64,000 nt of DNA from Stenogyne calaminthoides (lineage: Eukaryota > Streptophyta > Magnoliopsida > Lamiales > Lamiaceae): contig JBBCBC010000012.1 of NCBI GenBank assembly GCA_037126765.1, positions 11,842,001-11,906,000 of the forward strand, given 5' to 3'. Below, one piece after another: positions 11,333 through 23,279 of the stretch. How positions within the stretch are numbered: the first letter of the stretch is position 1; each line of letters begins with the position of its first letter. Under the pieces are notes generated by a model. It saw only the letters and a program-made list of their open reading frames with translations, had not been told where the DNA came from and did not search any database. The translations under genes and the position numbers were made by a program.

Positions 11333-11710
11333 AATGTTATTAAATTCAATTGAGAAATATATGATAATCTATATTGGCAATATATTTTTATATCTGGGCC
11401 TGATTCTATCCTATTTTTTTTCAAGCCCAAATGAGATGCAAAATTCCATTAATAGAATACATAGTGGCCCATCAAATATACCATTTAGTTAGGGTGCATA
11501 ATTCAGAGTTCAAACCCATCTAGGTCTAAAAAACTCATTGTTAGTGTTTTTCTCATTCTTTGCAAGAGCGTGTCTTGCAATTTAGTTGTTTCATCATTTC
11601 CTAATATCCTTTTCTTTTTCAAATTTCTTCATTTCATTCTCATTAATCCACATACTTTCGTTTTTTTGCGATATCCTTTTTACTCAAAATTTCAATTAAA
11701 GGCGCTTACT
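11333..11710 (+). repeat. Leader-only copy of the duplicated module
   Basis: It shares 'attgagaaatatatgata', 'tttttcaagcccaaatgaga', 'atagtggcccatcaaatata' and 'caaacccatctaggtct' with 6.87-7.07, 17.58-17.70 and 25.18-25.37 kb, then a degraded leader. The module breaks off at about 11700. Confidence 0.6.
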
Positions 11711-12650
11711 ATTAGGTGTCATTTATATAGGGTTCTTACTATAAGGTACCACACTTTTAAACACTTACTTTAAGGTCCAATTTTTAGGTAAAAAGACATA
11801 AATGCCCTTAAATGCACTAACAACAAAAATTTGGCGGTTTGTTGCTAAATTATTTTGAAAACTTTCCAAGTTGGTGGTGTGACTTTTATGTGACACACCA
11901 GCTTTTTTGGGATTTTAATTTCTCTCATCTAAAATTATTTCCAATAAATTCATTATTCTTGGGAGGCAACATTATTCATTTATTTGAAAAAAATATCAGA
12001 TTTCTCTGGCTTCTCTCTCTTTTCTACACCCCACTACATGTTTCGGCATTGTTGACACATTTATATAAAAAATTGCAAACCTTAAAATAAATTACACTTA
12101 TATAAAAAATTTACACATTATTCGAAACTATTTTGCACACCCGTAAATTAAATTGCACACTCGTAACCAAAGTTTTGCAAATTTGTGAAATGAAATCTGA
12201 AAAAATTACATCAATTAAAAGTTACATTTTGCACACCGTAATAAAAAATTGCACCCACCTGTGAAAATTGCACCTTATAACTACAAAAATTACAAAAAAA
12301 ATACAGAAAATCCCTTCGTCCCTCTCTCTCTCTTGCTCACCATAATCATGTTCCGTCGGCATACCGCGGGCGTCCAACCCTTGCAGATCTGCCTAGATCT
12401 CTCTCACGCGATGGGGGCCATTTTCCGACCACCACTCACGATTCTCTCTCGTCAATGAGCAAACCACCATTAGGCAGTTCACGAACGGCGGCGAAGACTA
12501 ACGCCTGGCTGCCCTCCTTTTTTATTTGTTGGACGGTGGCTATTTTGTGCAACCGGCGGCGGATCTGTACAGATCTACCGAGATCCATCGCCATTTTTTT
12601 TTACTAGAAAATAAATGTATTAATTCAATGCCACAGAATTCCATATTTTC
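11711..12650. other. No gene seen; unique-looking insert in module
   Basis: This stretch separates two parts of the module. It has a run of 'attgcac...gtaa' motifs (12.05-12.27 kb) and a short GC-richer part (12.35-12.60 kb; gatctacagatc-type palindromes) without a consistent frame. Both ends resume module sequence, so it is probably an unidentified insertion. Confidence 0.4.
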
Positions 12651-12762
12651 ACTTGGGCCAGATAAACAAAAATAAATGCTAGCCCATAAATTATATATTT
12701 CACTTGGGCCGGATAATTCAATTTTCAAATCCATCTAGGTCTAAGAAAGATAATGATTTTTT

Positions 12763-12795
12763 AATGGCCCAGAGTAAGTTATATAAATAGATCAT
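12763..12795 (+). promoter_or_regulatory. TATA-box region ahead of module copy C
   Basis: 'gttatataaatagatc' lies just ahead of the conserved leader 'attagggttttcctcattc' and is kept in the 25.85 kb copy as 'gttatacaaatggatc'. The spacing suits a Pol II promoter. Activity is inferred only. Confidence 0.45.
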
Positions 12796-13024
12796 TAGGG
12801 TTTTCCTCATTCATAATCGCCGTATGCCTTGCAACTCCGCCGTTTCTTCCTTTCAAAATCATTTCCTTTCGAAATCTATTCATTTTTTATTCGTTCCTCT
12901 ACTTCTTCTTCTTTCCGCAGATCTTTCTCTCTCAAAATTTCAATGCTTTACTCCCTTGAAGCTAAAACAAGTACAAGGAGTTGAATTGCCGGGATCTTGG
13001 TCGGACAGATTAGGTGGGGATCAG

Positions 13025-13275
13025 ATGGGTGCAGGTGGTTTATACATCCATGCCAGGACCCGAATGCAAAGTGAACCCAACAAGTATAGAAATCGACATA
13101 AATGGTCAATCAAAATTTTCAATTATTCTTTTATATGTTACTTAATTGGCTAACAAATATATTTTACAAGTTTCTAATTTTTTTTGTGTCCATTTTCAGG
13201 TTATTAGCTCTGAGATATGCTATGAAAAGATCCCAACTTATTATTGACATAGAAACGATGGAGAAAATTTTAGAG
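13025..13275 (+). CDS. Two-exon 52-codon frame of unknown function, module copy C (partial)
   Basis: Exon 1 (13025-13104) starts MGAGGLYIHARTRMQSEP and ends AAATG before GTCAATC. Exon 2 (13200-13275) follows TTTTCAG and ends before GTAACTT. Spliced, the frame stays open for 52 codons, crosses the junction in phase, and finishes ETMEKILE at a donor-like site in phase 0. The same structure at 26.1 kb is also open, and the two differ mainly at a few codons. No known domain is recognised. No convincing downstream exons follow, so this is probably the 5-prime part of a truncated gene or an expressed relic. Splice sites are predicted by eye. Confidence 0.4.
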
Positions 13276-13829
13276 GTAACTTTTATGTATGTGAATAAAT
13301 ATAGAATGTGTTACTTCATGCTTTTCCAGATTTATCAGTCTTTTTAATGTAGGACTCATCACCAAAGTCAATGTAGTCAAACTTGCATCAATGTAATTAT
13401 AAATAAATTTGTTGATTTTATAGTCTTTTATGGAACTTTAAAACTAAAACCTTAGATTATATTTTCTGGATTTAAAATTAATATATCTAAAACGAATAAT
13501 ATCATTACATTTCCCATAGATCAATACATCAAGCATTTAACTGTATAATATGCCTTAACTACCAAAGTGGAGCAACATCTCATGTATGATATTGTCTCAC
13601 ACAAGACTCCCTCTAGTATGTATATATATTCTTAATTGAACAAATTTACCATGATGTTTTGTTAAATGGTTTTTGGTGTTTATGTATTGCGTGTTGTTAA
13701 ATAAAAACACCCAACTGAGCAATGGTGTAACATATTTATTGTAACGAGTAGAAATAACAAATTATTTTATTTATATTCTCTGTTAAATAGAGTAGATTAA
13801 ATCTCTATATTAATGGCAACAACATATTT

Positions 13830-14540
13830 TTCTGGTAAAGCCTTATTTTTATGATTATTCTTTTTGCTTTACTAGGTTAAGGCTTGTATATCCGGAAATG
13901 GAATGCAACAAAGAAGAAGTTTGATCAATTCGGCCCCACACAGATCGTTTGAACATCAGCACATCGTACCAATTCGCTTTTTGATCTAATCTCCCTACAT
14001 TTTCTTGCATCAATGTTTCTTAACGAACAGAATGTGCATCACTGGCTGTTTCTGAATGAACTTATAATCATGAAACCAGACTCTATAATCATATCTCTAT
14101 TCCAGGCGTTCAGGGAAAGTAGTCGTTGATACTTGATAGACCTTTCTTCTCGATTGCTTCCTTGAGTTCAAAGGAGAATGATGGCGTTGAGTCCTTCGTT
14201 TGAGATTGGAAACCCTAATTTGGGGTGGGGGGGTACGTGGTAGGGGCAATCTGGCGAATACTTGCATTGAGAAATAAGAGGAAAAATATTGGTCTTAGGC
14301 CCGTAACTTAGGGGTGGAGGCAAAAGGAGAAGCTTTCAAGGACACACACGAGTTGTATAAAATCATGCTAGAAGCTTTGGTTGAATTGATGATAGACATA
14401 ATTAAAAACCTACTAGAAAAGGTGAAGGTTCAGCTAAAAGTGAGAGATCCAGCGCAGAAGCCTCCTCGTTCATGAAGTTCATTTCGTTTCTGAGCGACTG
14501 AAACCCAGTGGCGGAGGGAGTGGGGTACATGGGGTACAAT
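13830..14540 (+). repeat. Duplicated block, near-identical to 59.93-60.62 kb
   Basis: From 'ctggtaaagccttattttta' to 'acccagtggcggagggagtg' this matches 59.93-60.62 kb in the same orientation with few differences, so this pair is much younger than the other duplications in the window. It contains the relic 'MALSPSFEIGNPNLG' and a downstream stretch (aggacacacacgagttgtat). Stops interrupt every frame. The end carries the left terminus of a hAT MITE (CAGTGGCGGAGGGAG), truncated here but complete at 60.6 kb. Confidence 0.75.
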
Positions 14541-14599
14541 TGTACATTACCCCCTCTTAAACTCATGCCCAGTCGTGGTATGAAAAGATCCCAACTTAT

Positions 14600-15480
14600 T
14601 AATGAATTGGAAAAGATAGAAAAGATTTACTATAGTGAAGACTCATAATATGGTATAGCCAGTCATGGTATTTCTAATTATATATATATGATTACAGTAA
14701 GTTGATTGTTAAAATGATATAAGAATATGTCTACTACTTAATATAGCATTTCATATTGATCATTAAGATGTGTCTTACCTAAGTTTCGAGTACTTTTGGC
14801 CTCCAATAGTTAAAAAAAATCAATAAAAACACTAATTTTTTTTTTTAAAACCATTTTGAAACTGATATTTTCCGCTGTCTTGAACTGCTATATGTTTGTT
14901 ACGTAGTTCTTGGACTTAAAATTTATTTTTGTCTCAATATTGCCGAAAAAATGTCCCAAATAATTAATGTGCACTAAAAATGAATTCGAGCTTCACATTC
15001 CGAAGACTTTAAGACACTTATACCAATTATATTAAATTGAAAACAATTATACACACTTTGATTTTTGTCCCCCAAGAATTTTGGCTTTGAAATTAGTCCT
15101 CAAAGTTTACAAAATTCGGTATTCTAGTCCCTTTACTGGCTAATAAAGGTAATTCATCAGCAATAGACATGTATTTTCAATTTTCCAAATAAAAATAAAA
15201 ATGTGGCATCAACGTGGAAGAAGATGATGATTCCTACCCAATATTTTTTAACACAAAAAACAAGTTCTTCACTTAGAATAAGGCATAATCTGTTCCAAAT
15301 TTCACAATTCCAAAATCCTCCAACCGTGTTTAGGTTTTAAAAAGAAAATCTTTTAATCATCCCCCTTTTCCACATTGATGCTCTAATTTTCTTATTAATG
15401 AAATTGAAAATACATGATAGGTCATCTATTATCGGATTGATTCTCTTAGTTAGCCGGTAAAAAGACAAAAAATGTTAATT
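14600..15480. repeat. Duplicated non-coding block related to 8.40-9.55 kb
   Basis: It shares 'aatatggtatagccagtcat', 'acctaagttt', 'gaaattagtcctcaa' and 'ttcctaccca' with 8.40-9.55 kb. It lacks the Stowaway found there. No gene is seen. Confidence 0.6.
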
Positions 15481-17705
15481 TTGTAAACAGAGAAAACTAA
15501 TTTCAAAGTCGAAATACTTAGGTGAAAAAAAAAAATGTTACAAGTTAAATGATAAAAACATATTTACCCTTTATATTATATCCAAATTCTATGTATAATT
15601 TTAAAATTAATTTATAATTTCAGAATTCATTAGATTATATATAATCTACTTTTTAATTTAATTTTCCAAAATAATGGAATTCGTTCAAAACTTAATGGTT
15701 TGGGACAAAATTTGGAAAAAAAAAAATCATTAGTACTAAAAGTGTTTTTGAAAAATTCATATGCTATCCAGAAATTTTAATATTCAAAACGGGGCATGGG
15801 TCAAGAGCACCAGGCCGAAGTGATACCCAGATACACCTAGCCCCCACTATGAGGCACAAAGGCCCAAAACAACATGGGTCGAGTATGATCGGATTAAAAT
15901 TGTCTTCCCTAAACAAAAATTGGGTTTGAAAACACGAAAGATAAATTTAATAATTACTTAAATAATATAAAAAACATCAAATCTTAAAAAGAAATTCAAG
16001 AAAACAATTTATCAATTACAATGAAAGAAAAATATTGAGGATGAATTTGGTGATGATTTAAAATGAATTAATTGCATTTGAGTCCTATAAGAGTCCTGCC
16101 TCACGAAATTGTTTATTTTTTCATCAATTTTGGTCTCATAAGAATTTCCTATTCAAAACTAAAATGCACTCGCCGTTAGGAATTTCAAGAAATTAATTAT
16201 TTTGAGCAATTTGTGCTACATAGAAATTTTGGTATTCTCGTCAACTAACATATTTCATCAGATAGTTAATGTTTGGGATCGAAATTGGAATAAAAACCCG
16301 ACTACTTTCGAACATAGGTATCAAAAGTGTTTTTTAAAAATTCATGTGGAACCAATATTGCAATTTACTCGATTTAAATCTTAGTCCTAACATCTCAAAT
16401 GTGAGGAATTCTACTAGAATTGACGATAAGATGACAAAATGAATAAATATCAAAGTGACAATGACCGCTTAAAGTGAAATATCAAATAAATGAAAGTGAA
16501 AGAATAGATTATACTAACCAGAATATTATTTTTAAAAAGAAAATCCTAGAGGCATAAGACTACATGACATACCGGAGACCGGTGCCCGATAAAAATCTTG
16601 CTAAGACAAAATCCTTAGTCAAGGAAAAGAGAACTCCTCTATTACAACAAATTAAAACTAAAAGAAGGATAGAAGTTTGTATATTAAATCCTTTTGAATG
16701 AAAGGTAAAAAGATTAGATTACCAAAATGACAAAAAGGAAAATTATCCCATAATTCAAAGGATTAAAAGCAAAACAATTTGAAATGAGGCCTATTAGTTT
16801 CTAATAACAAGAAAAAAATAATTTCAATCCTAAATAAAATGCAAATATTTTTAAATAAGAATACGTACTGATCACGTTAATTGTAGGGGTCTATAGCTTA
16901 GCGGTAGAGCAATTGATTGCAGATCAATAGGTCATTGTTTCGAACTCGGTTGGGCACTTAGCTTAATATTTTTTTCACTTTGCTATTGTAAAAGCAGTTA
17001 CAAGACAATGCCTTGTACTGTTTCTTTTTTTTTTGCTAATCTCTTTCTCTTTCCAAATCTCTTCTATTTTACTCATTCATCCACTTCTTTTCTTTGCAGA
17101 ATCTACTCTCTCAAAATTTCATGTATGTATTTGGGCGATTTGAGACTAAATTTATAAATTTTGAATACATACGAAACTAAATACGAAAAGTGAATAACTG
17201 TTTGTTTTGGGTACTGCTAATATTCACAAGAGGATATTAACACTAGCTATAATGTTCATTGACTTTTAATGTAAAAATATATAATAATTACATAAAAATA
17301 TAAAAGTAAATTAAAAGAAACCCACCCCTATCCCCACCTTTTGCGAATCCCCAAACCGCTCCCAGCCTCAACCCCTTCCCTCAATTAGGTCGAAGGAAAA
17401 TGATTTGAAGATGAATTTGGTAAAAATTATAACCTTAGACCTAATACCTTCATATTTGAGGATATTTCTGCTAGATTGACTGTAAAATGACGAAATGACC
17501 AAATATGCGAGTAAGAGCCGCTAAAAGTGGAATATACCAATTTAAGGTGAAAAATAAAATAACATAAAGGACTAAAATTGTTATTAACATTTGAGAAATA
17601 TATAATAACCTATATTGGCAAAATATTTTGATATGGGACCCGATTCTATTCTAAGTTTTTTCAAGCCCAAGTGAGATGTAAGATTTCATAAATAGGAATA
17701 CATTT
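15480..17705. repeat. Segmental duplication, copy 2 (carries decayed tRNA-Cys)
   Basis: The direct partner of 4.78-6.99 kb. It has a copy-specific AT-rich insertion at about 17.25-17.32 kb and a truncated right end. No protein gene is seen. Confidence 0.8.
16887..16958 (+). pseudogene. tRNA-Cys (GCA) pseudogene
   Basis: The paralogue of the tRNA at 6205. The anticodon GCA (16919-16921) and its stem are kept, but the T-stem is disrupted (ATTGT against TCGGT), the acceptor stem has a G-A mismatch (TGGGCAC), and the D-arm has changes (AGCTTAGCGG). The B box reads GTTTCGAACTC rather than GGTTCGAACCC. Loss of function is inferred from the broken T-arm. Confidence 0.8.
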
Positions 17706-17709
17706 TAAA

Positions 17710-19128
17710 AATTTCATCTCTAATCTCTTTCCAGATAATAGTGGGAAGCTTCTTGCCGGATAGTCAGAAGGAGGACCCATCGTCATATTTTGGCAAGTTC
17801 AGTCCCTTTTGTTGAACAAAAAGTGGAGGCAAAGGGAGAAGCTTTCAAGGACACATACGATCCTTTTTTGACTAATTTTTTGTCACATAGGAGTTTATAT
17901 TTTTTATTAGAAAAAGCAAAATAAACAGAATATCACCCCCAGAGCATAAGATATGCCCTAGAAGATGATTCAAGATATAGCACCCAAAGCGTACAGATGG
18001 GAAGAAGACCTTCTAACAAAATCTAGTGTTTCTCTTTATTATCTATTAAACATAAATTTGGTTCTGACAGAGTTAAGACGAAGGAAAAACTGAAATACAT
18101 AATATATTAAAATAGGAACTCCTCAGATACAGGCCACGAGAGAATAATCTCTGCCACAAGCCGAAGCTGCTATAATTCTATGATCAAAATATAATTCTGA
18201 CTTCTAGAGAAATTTTACTTAAATAGACTCCAACCTAAACCCTAACTTATGCCCTAAGAAATAAAGCCCACGGGCCATTTATTTATTCTAGACTTAATTA
18301 AAAGACTCAACTTAAATTAAAAGCCCAATAACAATAATAAATAAAAGCTAATTGAAGGAGAGGCGTATGAGGTTCTCTCCACCACGGCCTAATTAATATA
18401 GTAGCATGTCTTGAGCCGATAGTAGGATGAAATACATATTCCTGAGATAGGTTCAGTCAAATAGGTAACTACTGGGCCCAAATTTGTAATAAAAAGGACA
18501 ACATTAATTTGAACATAGGTATCACAAATGTTTTCAAGATATTCTTGTATGCCAGTATTGCTATTTACCCGTTTTAAAACATTAGTCATATATAACATCT
18601 TGAATGTGAGGATTTCAAACTACATTAATAGATTGTAAGATGACAAAATGAATAAATATGCGAGTGATAGCCGCTGAAAGTGAAAGTAAAAGTTAAATAT
18701 CCTAATACCAAAAGAACAAATAAAACGAAAATATCACATAATTCAAAATATGGCAATCTATATATTTTCTACACCTCTTTCATTACTCCATCCGCCTGCA
18801 ACAAACACCCCCGTTCCAATCCCGACGTTACCGAGCCTCACAGCCGCGCTGCGTCCCACAACCATTCACTGCAACAGCCCACACCCCCCCTAAAGCTATT
18901 TTTATGTGCAATTTTTTTTCCCTCATTCTCTTTCTTTCCTTTTCTTTTTTCCAGACCCGTTTTCTTTTTTTAAATAGTGATGAAATTTCAAAAAAACCAA
19001 AAAATTCGAAAAACCTGTTTACTTTCGAAATTTTTGGCCGAAATCTAGTTTTTTTTTTTTCAAAATTTTTTTATCTTTTCGAACAGGGTTGAAGAAATCC
19101 ATTATTTTTCTCTTCTTTTTTTCCAAAA
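17710..19128. other. No gene seen; mixed relics
   Basis: A scrap at 17.83-17.87 kb matches the 'ggaggcaaa..gagaagctttcaaggacaca' block. The 17.9-18.4 kb part resembles a transcribed LTR or UTR (ctaaaccctaactt) without a partner in the window. A C-rich patch at 18.79-18.89 kb has no frame worth calling. Confidence 0.4.
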
Positions 19129-19134
19129 AATATC

Positions 19135-19307
19135 TATTAGAGATAAAGAATAGACATTAGTCTTTATCCAATGTATTTATATATTTTATATTCTTTCCAT
19201 GTAAATCTCCTTGTATCTTGGGAAAGTTGTTGTATTCCTGTAATCGGTCTATTAATAATAGATTTCTCCAATCACCAATTCAACGGTGATATTCTAATCA
19301 TCTTGAC
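19135..19307 (+). repeat. Copia 5-prime LTR
   Basis: It starts TATTAGAGATAAAGAATAGA and ends ATCATCTTGAC. It contains 'atttatatattttatattc' as a probable TATA region. Identical to the 3-prime LTR except TTCCTGTAATC here against TTCTCTAAATC there. Confidence 0.95.
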
Positions 19308-19308
19308 C

Positions 19309-19320
19309 TGGTATCAAAGC
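19309..19320 (+). promoter_or_regulatory. Primer-binding site (initiator tRNA-Met)
   Basis: TGGTATCAAAGC lies one base after the LTR. It matches the common plant copia site TGGTATCAGAGC, complementary to the 3-prime end of initiator tRNA-Met, with one change. Confidence 0.9.
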
Positions 19321-19641
19321 TAAAAAGATCTTAAACCCTATCTCCAATTTTTTTTTTTCCCACGGATTTCTCCACTCCGACGATCCTTTCTTCTTCCATT
19401 AATCTTCTTCCATCAATTCTACCAATCATTCGATCTATTTACTGTTCATCTTGCATGAACTTTAGTCTTGCCACCGCATACAAGTTGCAGCCGCCCTCCT
19501 CCGAAGCTTAAATTGACCTGTTGCGGAATCTGTATCTACTGTATCCATCCAGCCCATTTAGAAGAGACGGACCACCTGACGGCGCCCCCAAACCAGTGAC
19601 GCTGCCCTCCTCTCGTGCAACCTTCGATCGTCTCTCTCAAC

Positions 19642-20484
19642 ATGGCCAATCCTCCCACCGATTCTCTTCCCGTCACCGCCATGATCAACATGGTTGCTGG
19701 AATCAAATTGGGCGCCTCGAATTACCTTCCATGGCGTCGCCAAATTGAGCATATGGCCGAGTGTTTTGACCTGCTCGGCTACTTGGACGGATCGCTCGCC
19801 TCTCCTCCGGCGACCGTCACCTCTGCTGAGGGCGTGGCTTCGCCCAATCCAGCCTATCTGGCCTGGAAAATTAAGGACCGCAAGCTCCTTAGCGTCGTCT
19901 ACACATCGCTATCCGAAGACGCCGCCTCTGAAGTTCTGGAATCCACCACATCGTGCGCTATGTGGTCTACTCTGGAGGGCGTTTATTCCTCCGCAACTCG
20001 CCAGCATCAACTCCGCGAGGAATTACTCTTTCTTCGTCGGGGTGATTCTCCGGTTGAAGAGTATGGTAAGAAATTTAAGTCGTTATGTGATCAATTGCAT
20101 GCTATTGGTTGTCCTGTTATTGAATCAGATAAGAGTCATTGGTTTTTGCGTGGATTGGGTGTCCAATTTGCAAGCTTTGCGGATACTCGAATGGCATTTA
20201 CTCCTATTCCGGCGTTTCGTGATTTGTTGAGCCAAGCCAAACAGTATGAGTCCATGCTTCGTGCTATGGAAAATTCTCCTCCACAGGCTGCATTCACGGC
20301 TGATCGTTCCTCGGGCCGTGGTCAGGGCCGTTCATCTTCATCGGGTGGCAACTCCCGTGGGACGGCCAGGTTCACCGGATTTGGGCGTGAATCGCGGTTC
20401 TCTCCGCAATCGTGGAAATTTTTACGCAACCGTGGACAACCACGGCAACTCTGGCTTCACCAATGGTTTTTTACGGTTCTCTGA
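19642..20484 (+). pseudogene. gag: Copia gag (capsid part), frame lost before zinc knuckle
   Basis: The longest intact part of the element. The likely start is MANPPTDSL at 19642 (the frame opens earlier at 19615). It contains the copia gag signature with a KLGASNYLPWRRQIEHM region near the N-terminus, 'AMWSTLEGVYSSATRQHQLR', and 'VEEYGKKFKSLCDQLHAIG'. This capsid-like domain assembles virus-like particles. Gly/Ser/Arg-rich sequence follows. A frameshift near 20.42 kb moves the zinc knuckle to another frame, where CQICRGEHYADKC at about 20.51 kb shows spacing CX2CX3HX4C, one residue shorter than the usual CX4H. Confidence 0.9.
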
Positions 20485-20494
20485 ATGGGGGCGT

Positions 20495-21180
20495 CGAATC
20501 CCTCGTTGTCAGATATGTCGTGGGGAGCATTATGCGGATAAGTGTCCTCAGTTTCTCAATGCTCGTCAACCTGTCTCTTCAGCACACTTAGCCCAGGCAT
20601 TCACATCCTCCTGCAATGTGTCAGACTCTGCTCCTGATTGGTATCTTGATTCGGGTGCCTCTGCTCACATAATGAATCGACCTCTTTGCATTGGACACTT
20701 CTGAGCCTTATTACGGTAATGGGTCACATTGTTGGTAATGGCAATGCTTTGAATATTTCTCATATTGGTTCTAGTAAATTGTCTGCAGATGTGCAATTGC
20801 TGGATGTTTTAGTGGTTCCTCATATCACTAAAAATTTGTTATCTATCAGTAAACTAACATCCGATTTTCCGGTCGATGTGATTTTCTCTGATAAGTTCTT
20901 TGCCATTCAGAACCGAGTGACAAAGCGAATCCTGGCACAGGGAAGGTGTGATAAAGGCTTATATTTGCTTGATCGAGGGATTCCGGCTTTGGTTGCTGCT
21001 GTCCGGAATAAAGAATTGAAGGCTAGTTTTGGTTTATGGCATTTACGTGCAGGGCATGTCCCCACATTCTATTATTTCTTTACTGAACAAACTTGGTCAT
21101 TTATCTGTTACATCTGTTTTACCGAATCCGAGTGTCTGCTCTTCTTGTCAATTGGCTAAGAGCAAGAGATTATCTTTTCA
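20495..21180 (+). pseudogene. Copia zinc knuckle, protease and pre-integrase region
   Basis: After the knuckle comes DWYLDSGASAHIM (about 20636-20674), the aspartic protease active-site motif of copia elements. The frame then breaks. The next piece (about 20720-21050) carries VPHITKNLLSISKLTSDFP, the conserved segment between protease and integrase. LWHLRAGH at about 21.03 kb is the start of the integrase HHCC zinc-binding part, and CSSCQLAKSKRL near 21.14 kb carries its cysteine pair. At least two frameshifts occur within this stretch. Confidence 0.85.
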
Positions 21181-21840
21181 GTTGAATGAGAAACGTGTTG
21201 ATTGTGTTTTGGATTTAATTCATTGTGATTTATGGGGTCCTGCACCTGTTTCTACCGCTGATGGTTTCCGCTATTATGTTGCATTTATTGATGATTATTC
21301 TCGATTTTCTTTGGATTTATCCGTTCGTCTTAAGTCTGAATTCTCTACGATATTTTGGTTCGATTTCATATCTTTATTCCGCAATCAATTTGATCGTAAA
21401 AATCAAGGTGTTTCAAAGTGATGGGGAACCGAGTTTGTTAATGCTAAAGTCCGGAATTTTATGAATCTTAATGGCATACTTCATCGTTTGTCTTGTCCTT
21501 ACACTCCTTAGCAGAATGGCCGGTGGCGTAAGCATCGTCACATTCTGGCCCGGTGCATCCATGCTATTTCATGCCCATGCACTTCTCTCTGGTTTGAGGC
21601 ATTTACAACAATTTTTTTTGTGATCAACCCGCTTCCTACCCCGTTTTTGCAAAATTCATCACCTTTTGAGTTGCTATTATTCGGTTATGCTCCTAATTAT
21701 GCAAACTTCAAGCCTTTTGGGTGTCGGGTATTTCCATACCTTGAGATTATCTTTGATAACAAAATTTGGAGCCTCGTAGTCGTCCGTGTATTTTTTTTAG
21801 GTTATAGTAGCATTTACAAAGGGATTTCGATGTTTTGATC
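21180..21840 (+). pseudogene. Copia integrase core, disrupted
   Basis: HCDLWGPAPVSTADGFRYYV with FIDDYSRF (about 21216-21310) gives the first Asp of the DDE core and the 'DDYSR' motif. 'QSDGEPSL' is at the expected place of the second Asp but is frameshifted. 'HRLSCPYTP' is followed by a stop and then QNG, near the expected Glu. Pieces of the chromo-like C-terminal segment (KPFGCRVFPYL, FLGYSS) follow to about 21.83 kb. The enzyme would insert cDNA in the nucleus but cannot be made from this copy. Confidence 0.85.
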
Positions 21841-22440
21841 CTGTCTCTTCTCGGACCTTCATTTCTCGCCATGCTCAATTTGATGAGTTTTCTTTTCCTT
21901 TTTTCCCGAGAGCCGCCCACTCCGGTCTCGAAATTAGACATTACCACCTTCTTGGATGCCTCGGTGGCAGCTCATCCTTCAGCGCTCGGCTTCGGCCTTT
22001 TCTTTGCACCTCGGCCTCCGCGCAATGTGCATCGCTTCGCCCCGCGTCCTTGATGAAACGATCCGGCATAGGCGATCGGTTCGGCCGCTCGACCAAGTGC
22101 ATGCCCCTGCGCTCGACCAGGCCGCATCCGTGCGGCGAGCTCCCGCCGCGCCTCATCAACGGCTTTGTCGCGGCGGCCTCCGCTCGATCCTTTTTCTGCT
22201 GCGGCGGCACCTCCTGCTCCTCCGCCCGGGTTCCGCCACACCCGATGGTCCTGCGGGCTCGGGCGGGCATTTTCAAACCCGCTACCCTCTTGACTTAACT
22301 TCCCTTTGCCTTATTATCCGCTCGTTTCCACCGGTGAGCCTCGTGGATTTAAGTCTGCAGCCCGCGTCGAGTGGCTTCTTTGCTATGCAAGAGGAAATTG
22401 ATGCCCTACTGTGAATCACACATGGGATTTGGTACCCGCC
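21840..22440 (+). pseudogene. GC-rich spacer between integrase and reverse transcriptase
   Basis: This part of the element is clearly GC-richer than its surroundings and has long open frames on both strands. In copia polyproteins it corresponds to the variable Pro/Ser-rich linker, and the overlapping frames look like chance openings from base composition. Confidence 0.6.
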
Positions 22441-22960
22441 CTCCGGTGCGAATATTGTGGGTTCGAAATGGGTTTTCGTCGAAGTTTCATCGCGATGGCT
22501 CGATTGAGCGTCCACAAGGCCCGTCTTGTTGCTCGGGGCTTCACACAAATTCCGGAACCGATTTTCATCACGTTTAGTCCGGTTGTCAAAGCTGCAAATC
22601 GCTTCGCATTATCACCGCTTTATCATTTTCTACGGCATAGTTGGCCTCTTCATCGACTTGATGTGAAGAATGCTTTCCTTAATGGCGTTCTTGACAAACC
22701 CGGTGTTCATGGCTCAACCCCCGGGTTTATTGATCCTCGTTTACGATCATGTGTGTCGACTCAAGAAAGCTCTTTATGGTCTTCGCCAGGCTCCCTAGCC
22801 TTTGGTTTCGGAGGTTTAGCTTGTATCTCACCAACCTTGGCTTTCTCTGAGTCGTTGTGATTCTTCCTTTGTTTCATTTTCATCGAGGCACTTGCTTTAT
22901 TTATTTGTTTTTGCTCTATGTCGATGATATCATTATTCTGAGGAATAATGATTCGTTATT
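22440..22960 (+). pseudogene. Copia reverse transcriptase, disrupted
   Basis: KARLVARGFTQIPEPIF, then 'FSPVVKAANRFALSPLYHF', then HRLDVKNAFLNGVLDKP give the usual copia RT blocks. The catalytic box LYVDDIIIL is readable at 22914-22940 but in another frame from the upstream blocks. Several one-base indels and an internal shortening separate them. No functional enzyme is possible from this copy. Confidence 0.88.
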
Positions 22961-23279
22961 GCGATCTTTTATATCTCGTACACACCGTGAGTTCGCGCCA
23001 TCAAGGATCTTGGGCGTCTGAATTATTTCCTCGGTCTTGAGGTTTCTTATACATCTGGCGGCTTATTTGTGGGTCAAGCTAAATATGCCCATGATATCCT
23101 TGAGCAGTGAGTTGTTGGACTCCAAGCCGTTTCCACTCCATTGGGCTGGCTGGGGAGTCTCTTGTCGATCTGCCGGTGATCCGTTTAAATGATCCCACGC
23201 TTCTCTGAGATCACTTGTTGGGGCCTTGCAGATGTCGACCATCACCGATCACGATCTCTCATCTGTTGTCGATTCGATT

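Noticed and set aside
16887..16958. Second functional tRNA-Cys
   Set aside because: T-stem and B box are disrupted and the acceptor stem has a mismatch; called a pseudogene.
19558..19752. Minus-strand frame antisense to Copia gag
   Set aside because: Shadow of the gag frame.
21941..22276. Long GC-rich open frames on both strands inside the Copia element
   Set aside because: They overlap the variable linker between integrase and RT; openness on both strands follows from base composition.
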